Source: Takakia lepidozioides
Taxonomy: Eukaryota > Streptophyta > Takakiopsida > Takakiales > Takakiaceae
Length of the DNA stretch: 64,000 bases
NCBI GenBank assembly: GCA_030704615.1
Contig: CM060733.1
Location: 16,122,001-16,186,000 of the forward strand
Direction: 5' to 3'
The notes beneath the pieces were generated by a model, which was given only the letters and a program-made list of their open reading frames with translations, did not search any database and had not been told where the DNA came from. This document shows positions 57,683 through 64,000 of this stretch, in pieces. Every line of letters begins with the position of its first letter. The stretch's first letter is position 1. Made by a program: the position numbers and the translations under genes.

Positions 57683-59164
57683 GAGCATCTCCACCCTATC
57701 CACTGAAAATTTAACTGTATAGGGACACCTATTCCGTGCACTAAATATTATTTTACGTCGCTCTCAATGCATCGACCCACCGCAGACGCGGAAAAGCCAA
57801 CGCTATATGCCGTCGGGCTCGCTGACGACGACCCCAACGGAATAGCATGTGGCGGGAAGCTACGAGAGCACTTCAGGGAGAAGCTGCGATAGCGATTCAA
57901 TCTCAAGCGTTTTTTTACAATTTCCTCACACATTCACTTTGTGTACACATACAATGGATGCTTGGAGGCGTGAACTGAATCAAAATATTCAAGCTGAGAT
58001 TAGGAGGGAGCTAGAAGATGATGATGAGGATTTCATCATGGGTGTTATTGTGACTGCTAGTTGTGATCATTCTTCGCGCAGGGTTAAAGCTAGGCGTGGA
58101 TCAAGACCAGGGAAAGCAGCTAAAGTTGATAGAGAGAGGCACGCTGGACATGAGAGGATTTGGAGAGATTACTTCTCTGAATCACCTACGTACGATGAGA
58201 GGACATTTCGCCGTCGGTTCAGGATGCGGAGGGATCTTTTCTTGAAGATTACGCACTCAGCTGTAGCCTATGATCCTTATTTTAAGCAGAGGGTAGATGG
58301 GTGTGGATTGTTGGGTTTGTCAAGTATCCAGAAATGCACAGCGGCATTAAGGATGCTCGCTTATGGAGTAGCTGCCGATGCTGTTGTTGAGTACTGCAGG
58401 TTGAGTGAATCCAGTGCTATAGAGGCTACAAAGAGATTTGTGCATGCAGTTCGTCCCTGTTTTGAGGAAGAATTCCTTTGTCAACCAACTACACAAGACA
58501 TACAGAGGCAAATGCGGATCAATACTGCTCGAGGGTTTCCCGGTATGTTTGCCTCTTTAGATTGTATGCATTATGTTTGGAAGAACTGCCCTGTTTCTTG
58601 GCAGGGCCTGTATCAAGATAAAGATGGAAACCGCAGCATTGTGCTGGAGGCAATTGCCTCTCAGGATCTTTGGATCTGGCACGCCTTTTTTGGCTGCCAG
58701 GTGGAAACAATGACATTAACGTTCTGGATCGCTCTCCGTTGGTTGCAAATTTGCTCAAATGAGAGGCTGAGAATGTCACCTTCACTGTCAACGACAATGT
58801 CTACAAGAGGTATTACCTCTTGGCAGATGGCATATATCCCTCTTGGTCCATTTTTGTGCAGACAATTAATGAGCCTCAAGACCAGAAGAGGGCGCATTTT
58901 GCGATGATGTAGGAGAGTCAGTGAGAAAGGACGTCGAGAGAACTTTCGGTGTACTACAGAGCAGGTTTTCAATCATACAAAACCCTTCGAGACAGTGGGA
59001 CATATACACTATCAAATCTATCATGTTAGCATGTGTCATACTTCATAATATGATAATAGATGACGAGCGAGACACTGCTTTTGAAGGCCAATTTGATGAG
59101 CACCCAGTAGTGCCCATTCGCAGAGGTCTTAGTTTTGAATCTTATCATCTAGGTACTCTAGAAA
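57683..59164 (+). mobile_element. PIF/Harbinger element, right part lost to CACTA insertion
   Basis: The left end is probably at 57683, where TTA is followed by GAGCATCTCC, a usual plant Harbinger-type terminus with a three-base target site. The transposase frame follows. The right end is not found because the CACTA terminus begins at 59165. Confidence 0.6.
57954..59164 (+). pseudogene. PIF/Harbinger (DDE_Tnp_4) transposase, frameshifted and truncated
   Basis: Starts MDAWRRELNQNI and shows the family core: RMRRDLFLKI, SSIQKCTAALRMLAYG, then the first catalytic block GMFASLDCMHYVWKNCP (about 58540-58590). A one-base loss near 58690 shifts the frame. Continuing in the new frame gives the second block PGGNNDINVLDRSPL and then RYYLLADGIYPSWSIFVQTI. 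A further shift near 58900-58910 leads to the third block RKDVERTFGVLQSRF and HNMIIDDERD. All three catalytic acidic positions survive, but no single frame joins them. The reading frame then runs into the CACTA terminus at 59165, so the C-terminus is lost. In intact elements a separate Myb-like partner protein is needed; none is seen here. Confidence 0.85.
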
Positions 59165-59184
59165 CACTACTGCAAATAGGGGGG

Positions 59185-59480
59185 TTTAGCGACGCCAGCC
59201 GCGCGGTGCTGAGCGTGCGACGTCCGCCCCACGGCGCATTTTTGTGATGCCTCAGAGTCGCTTAACAGCACTGGGGCTGCCCTTGCGACGCCGTAGCGTC
59301 GCATCACAACGCACAGGCATCACCCCCCTGCGCTGGGGCCAGTCGGCGACGCCGGACGTCGCAAGGTGGCATGAAGGGCAAGATGCAACTCTTATGTACG
59401 ACTCCCGGCCGTCGCAAGGTGAGTAACCCCCTTGCCACGTCCGGCCGTCACATGATGGCTTGACTGGGCGTCACAGGGGG
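59185..59480. repeat. CACTA subterminal GCGACG repeats
   Basis: GC-rich stretch with many direct and inverted GCGACG / CGTCGC motifs (for example GCGACGCCGTAGCGTCGC and GGACGTCGCAAGG). Such subterminal arrays bind the element's regulatory protein in other CACTA elements. A run of about 16 G follows near 59515-59532 and a CT microsatellite near 59620-59648. Confidence 0.6.
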
Positions 59481-59644
59481 GTGTTGCGACGGGGTTGGCT
59501 TGGGGGGGTCGCCAAAAGGGGGGGGGGGGGGGTCTTTCAGTTAAGGGGCAGGGAGAGGGGGTGGGGACAGGGGATGGGACTCTTGGGGGGGGGCACCTCT
59601 CTGTTTTTCTTTCTTTGCCCCCCCTCTCTCTCTCTCCCTCTCTC

Positions 59645-59883
59645 TCTTGGTTGTTAATAAATTTGTTTGCAAGATGGCTGTCCCATGCAACATTTACAAG
59701 GACTTCCACTAATGGGAAGATGCGGACTAGTATTGTGAAGTCAGTGTTCAAGGTGAGCTCAAAAACACAAACATCTCCTTCCTCAAGGCACTGGTGGAGT
59801 GCAAATTGTGCCCAATCTTGAGAGTCCATCTCCCGACTGTAAGGGTGCTCCCCTGCGCATTGAGGATTCCACACTTTGCTAGT
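59645..59883 (-). pseudogene. B3-gene last exon captured inside the CACTA element
   Basis: On the minus strand this reads SKVWNPQCAGEHPYSREMD, FALHQCLEEGDVCVFEL, TDFTILVRIFPLVEV and SHLANKFINN, the second B3 domain and C-terminal tail of copies C and D. The tail resembles copy D more than copy A, which lacks the SHLANK part. Similarity stops abruptly at about 59883, inside the exon, before the EIPFEFV strand. The frame is intact, but there is no first domain and no start of its own, so it is a fragment. Confidence 0.85.
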
Positions 59884-60062
59884 GGATGGCAACCACACCA
59901 CCGATGGAGTTCTCATACTCCACATCTTGGAAGCCCGCATTGGCTACCATGGCTGCAAACTACATGTCATGAGACAGAGAGTTAAACATCGTCTATGACA
60001 CCTAGACAATATTAATATATGGGAGGAATTGACACCTCCAAAGGATTTTTTTCCATTGATAA

Positions 60063-60182
60063 ATCATAGAAATAAGCTACATGCATGTACATGTACAATC
60101 AATCGAAGGGATGGGTACAGTTATGTGCGAAAATTATTACGTAGCTTTGATTACGTGTCTAATCAACTTGAACATCATCATC
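60063..60182 (-). repeat. B3-gene upstream sequence captured inside the CACTA element
   Basis: Matches the regions just upstream of B3 copies B (about 1751-1870) and A (about 5487-5615), including CTGCATGCATGTACA-like and GATTACGTGTCTAATCAACT blocks, in the same orientation and order relative to the captured exon at 59645-59883. Similarity ends sharply at 60182, where transposase-linked sequence begins. Confidence 0.75.
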
Positions 60183-63100
60183 CGGAGCTTCTTCATCCTC
60201 ATCAAACTACAAGTCTTCTTGGTCATCGGAGTCATCACCATAAATGGGCCGGCCCTCAAATGGCATCTCCGAATCATCCTCCACCTCGTTTTCAATGGCC
60301 GTGTCTTCATCTCCTTCTCCAACATCCGTATTTTCTGGAGCTTCATCATATAAACGATAATCGGATGGACGATGAATAGGGTTGAGTCTATCTGCATTGA
60401 CGCGCATGAACCACAATCATCTCGCACTAGTGTTGCTGAGGGTCCCACAAGATGTGGCTGGAACCACCTTCCCTTGAAGAGAAGAGGCCGGTACCTTGTA
60501 TATTGAAGTTGGAGTATGCTCTCAAGCTCTCTAATGTACTCAAGTTTGCTCATAGCAGGTCGTGTATCTCTCTTGCCCCACACAGAGTGTTGCCAATATG
60601 TGGCACACAAACCAGAATCAAACGTTGTTTTGCGCTTCATGTCAAGAGCACAAATGCGGAAATGACGACCGTGATCCCAAACCGTCGTGTATGAGGTCGC
60701 GAATTGAGAGGGGCCCATTCCAAGGTCTTGCACCATATCTAAAACCACCTCACCTTGAGCAACGGCGTCATAAACTGAAGTCTTGAGCCACTGTTGGAAC
60801 ATTGAACTTAGAGGCTGCAATTCCGTGGGCAAATCTTGTGAATGAACATTCCGGCGGCCCGCTCCTCGTCGAGGGCATCTAGTAACCGGCCTTGGATGGT
60901 TCCGCCTCCATGCAAGTGTCTCCTCCTCTCGTTGCTGAACAAGGTTATTGTATCTTGTCTCCCACTCATGTATGGATGGGTTGTTCTTCAGTATGAAGTC
61001 ATGTGTTTGCTCAATCACCATGGTCGGCAATTTTACCCTCTTCGATTTTTTGGGCAAAATGATGTCTTTGGTTCGTGCATCCTCCTCTTCCTTCCACATC
61101 CGAGGGGCTTCCTTATCCACCCTTGCCATGTACTCCATGCAATAGAACATAGCTTCTTGCAACGTATACCTCTCCGCCATGCTACCCTCCGGGTGCGCCA
61201 TTTGTCTTACAAATGCTTTCAAAGTCTTCATGTAACGCTCAAGGAAGTACATCCACCGAGAATGAACGGGGCCGGCAATCGAAGTCTCTTCCACTAAGTA
61301 CACTACCAAGTGCACTTGGATGTCAAAGAAGGAGGAAGGAAGGTTCATCTCCAACATACACATTACCTCCGCCGCTTCCTTCTTCATGCTTGGAAAATCC
61401 GCTTCCTCCAACTCTTTCAAATCCACCAGAACAAGCCTCCCAATCTATAGATTGTCTCGCGAACCTTGGGAGTCAATGTCCCACAAACTGCAATGGATAA
61501 GATGTCTTGCAAAATATTGTGGTAGTCATGAGACTTCAAACCATGGACCCCGTCGTCTTTGTTGAACTTCATACGGAGGGATGACCCATAACCAGTTGGT
61601 GTTCGGATAGCACACTCATACAAAATGTGCAATATCACATGCATGCATAAGGATATTGATGGTGTTTTTGTGGAATATGTACCGCCCAATATGGCAACTC
61701 ATAGAAGATTGAAAGTCGTTTCATGCCGAGAACGTCCACTTCACCGACCGTGCCCGCATGGGCCTCATTCCATCGGTCCTCCCAAAACTGCCTGAATGGT
61801 GTCACAGGGGGGGGGAACGTAGTTCCTCTTTGCCATCAAACAAGTGTTTTTCTCTTCTTCTCCATCGATGGCTCATAGGAAGAAACTTGCGGTAGTTCGG
61901 ATACACCATCTTGTGAAGATAGCGAGAGCTATGTGCATCAAGATCATCGCCACAATGCAAGCATGCATGGTACCCTTTGGTGCTTGCCCCGAGCAAACCG
62001 TTAGTCATGTACACATCCCGCCACATTAGCAAAGACAAAATGTTATCGTCATCTACCCAACTAAGGTGCACAAGACTATCGCCGCTACTTCAATCAATCC
62101 CAATCCTCATCGATATTATCCGGCCTTGACAAGTGAATGTACGCGGATTTTTCATGGGAAACATAATATACCTGGATAATCATGCATAGTCCAAAGCAAG
62201 ATGTCTCTCATCTAAAAAGATTGTCTGACCATAAGGTCAAGTGAAGCATCTAATGTCGGGACCCCCCTCCATAGCTCCTTAAGTTCATCAACTAGAGGTC
62301 GCAAGTATGGGTAAGTGTAGACTACACTGGCTCAAAAGCGGCAGATGTGCCCTCCACTGAAAATCCATGAAAAAAAATTAATGTACCTTTAATTAAGGTA
62401 ATTTGTTCAAATATATTTTTATCTTCAAAGGCAATGGTATACTAATCATATTTAATAAATGGTCTCATCTCAAATATTTGAGATATTTTTTATTACATAT
62501 ATTTTTAAATAACTTTTTCCTTATTTAGAAATAATAGCTATTTGTTATTATATTGTAGTTTATGAAATTTGTCCATATAACAATAAGCTCCTAGAGACAA
62601 TAACAATATATATATTCTTAGCAAAGATCTCCACCCAAATATGAATTTTTCAAAATGCTATGGACAACTCGTCATTTTGGGGGTTTTTTGGGTACAAAAA
62701 AATCCATAGTGTCTTGATGGATGGATGGAATTGTTCACAAATTTATATTTGTGTCTATTCAAACATTGTCTATCTAGTTGTAAAGTCCATATATGAATTG
62801 GTTTTGCACAAATAGGCTTTTCAGATGGCATTTGGAACATCCAATGAACTGTGACAGTCCATTGGAATTCCCTACAAAAAGTCCATAGCTTCATGAGATT
62901 TCATCCAAATTCCAAAATAATTGTACCCACATGTACATATGGTAAGTGGCTAACCCATTCTAAGTCCATTTGCTATGAATATATATTTATGTGTATAGGG
63001 TGAAGAATAATATGACAAGCAGTCAGTCGAAAACTACAAATTGCAGTCCAAACTGAGCCACTCTAGTCTGCATCTATCCATACGTATCCATGTTTGCCAC

Positions 63101-64000
63101 TTGTTTTTTCCCTATGAGACATTCACATCATTGTTTCAATGCTCCACCAATATGCAAATTATACTACATAATGAATTACACGTCTTACTCCATGATTATG
63201 TCACTCATCAATCTTGCATCCGAATTGCGCCAGAGATCAGAAGATTAATGTAAAGTGAATAATAAGAATGAAATGGGAACACTCACCTGGTACAATGGCA
63301 GCCAACATGATACATTTTTTTATTGAAAGATACGGAGGGATGTTGTAGTTCACCATGGTCACCAGCCAAGTGGAATGACTACATGACTGGACAGAGTACG
63401 GGTTGACCCCATCCGAGAAGAAGCCGAGGTGGACATGTCGTGGGTCATCTAAGAGAAAAAACTACATCTCTTCAGTATGCCTCCATGCTTGTGAATCCTG
63501 TGGCCCACACACCTTTCCCGGGGGGCTCCGATGCGAGGCGTGTCATCTCATCAAAACAGCCAATGTGGGGCTTCGGTACTGTGCCTTCAATCGCGGGATA
63601 ATCGGAAAGTAATGCATTTTCTAGGATGAAATACCCTACGTCCCCCACATGTAATCATCCCATTAGCACACATAATACAACATCATTATGTCTTTCCCTT
63701 TATGCACCCTTTCCCTCATTAGGAAAATAATGATCAAACCGAACGTTGCCAATATTACTCACTCCTTCCAAAGCCACAATCAGATCTTGCATGAGTACTA
63801 CTCTCTAAACCCTAAACTTTGTGGAATACACTTTACATGCATTGAGAAGATTAAAGAAAATAATTTCCATGCGAGGGTGAATGGCGCTTATACCTTGCGT
63901 GGTACTTTTTGCCCTTGGACATCATCCCGATATCGGTCTTTCTTGCACTTTGGACACTTGGTCAGACGCGAATCATCTCCGTAGTATAGGGTTTTATCAC
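60137..64000 (-). pseudogene. CACTA transposase (tnp2 / Transposase_21 with DUF4218 and DUF4216), probably broken
   Basis: Read right to left. 63880-63985 gives LTKCPKCKKDRY, and 63290-63450 gives RHVHLGFFSDGVNPYS with NYNIPPYLSIKKCIMLAAIVP and a donor, both typical of the tnp2 N-terminal half. 61802-62071 gives TKGYHACLHCGDDLDAHSS and FLPMSHRWRR. 61417-61700 gives KDDGVHGLKSHDYHNILQDI. 61060-61430 gives the DUF4218 pattern NLPSSFFDIQVHLVVYLVEE with GPVHSRWMYFLERYMK. 60400-60800 gives the DUF4216 part. The domain order is that of intact elements, but the frame changes between the 61.8 kb and 61.6 kb parts and again near 60400-60416, and the 62.1-63.25 kb stretch is AT-rich and non-coding. Some breaks may be introns; at least one looks like a true shift. 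The 5' end is outside the window. Confidence 0.75.
62100..63250. other. AT-rich non-coding stretch within the CACTA transposase gene
   Basis: Very AT-rich around 62380-62620, with no conserved transposase motif on the minus strand; most likely intron or decayed sequence between the N-terminal and core coding parts. Confidence 0.45.

Larger units (their letters stand above)
59165..64000 (-). mobile_element. CACTA (En/Spm) element, extends past right edge
   Basis: One terminus starts at 59165 with CACTACTGCAAATAGGGG followed by GTTTAGCGACG, very like known plant CACTA ends. It is followed by subterminal repeats, two captured B3 fragments and a minus-strand tnp2-type transposase that runs off the window. 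The other terminus and the 3-bp target duplication cannot be checked. Confidence 0.85.

Overview
This is nuclear DNA of a land plant or close streptophyte relative. The evidence is plant-specific B3-domain genes, a U/P-type (PHO80-like) cyclin, an ACA8/9/10-type autoinhibited Ca2+-ATPase split into 33 short exons with GT..AG introns, a plant TolB/DPP6-N-like secreted propeller protein, and CACTA and PIF/Harbinger transposons. The mostly short introns (about 100-700 bp) and the presence of piggyBac elements lean towards a non-seed plant, but that is inference. Gene models were built by hand from splice sites and reading phase; no search was run.

Layout. 0-7.6 kb: two minus-strand copies of a B3-gene cassette (copy B runs off the left edge; copy A carries a frameshift and a stop), with transposon-like insertions separating otherwise alignable flanks. 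7.6-10.1 kb: no gene, two local duplications. 10.6-13.3 kb: two-exon cyclin gene (+). 13.3-17.5 kb: decayed DNA with non-LTR retrotransposon fragments. 17.3-30.6 kb: two plus-strand B3 cassettes (C and D) in tandem, both with intact three-exon models; the spacer between them is split by two TTAA-flanked piggyBac elements in opposite orientation, one with a nearly complete but broken transposase and one without coding capacity. 30.6-34 kb: no convincing gene, plus a 703-bp hAT-type MITE with a perfect 8-bp target duplication. 34.1-48.7 kb: the Ca2+-ATPase (-), whose introns hold two copies of a SINE-like family and a 5'-truncated LINE with an 18-bp target duplication. 52.4-57.1 kb: the TolB-like gene (-), five exons, 758 aa. 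57.7-59.2 kb: a PIF/Harbinger transposase pseudogene cut off by a CACTA element that fills the rest of the window.

The most interesting point is that the CACTA element contains two pieces of the local B3 cassette (its last exon and its upstream region), in cassette order and orientation, between the CACTA terminus and the transposase gene. The B3 upstream piece also supplies the last in-frame codons of the CACTA transposase reading frame. Either the transposon captured and internally deleted a B3 gene, or CACTA sequence took part in spreading the B3 cassettes. B3 sequence therefore occurs five times in 64 kb (two intact, one apparently intact but truncated by the window edge, one broken, one fragmentary inside a transposon).

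The stable single-copy genes (cyclin, Ca2+-ATPase, TolB-like) show no functional link to each other; the B3 copies and transposons make up the dynamic part of the locus.
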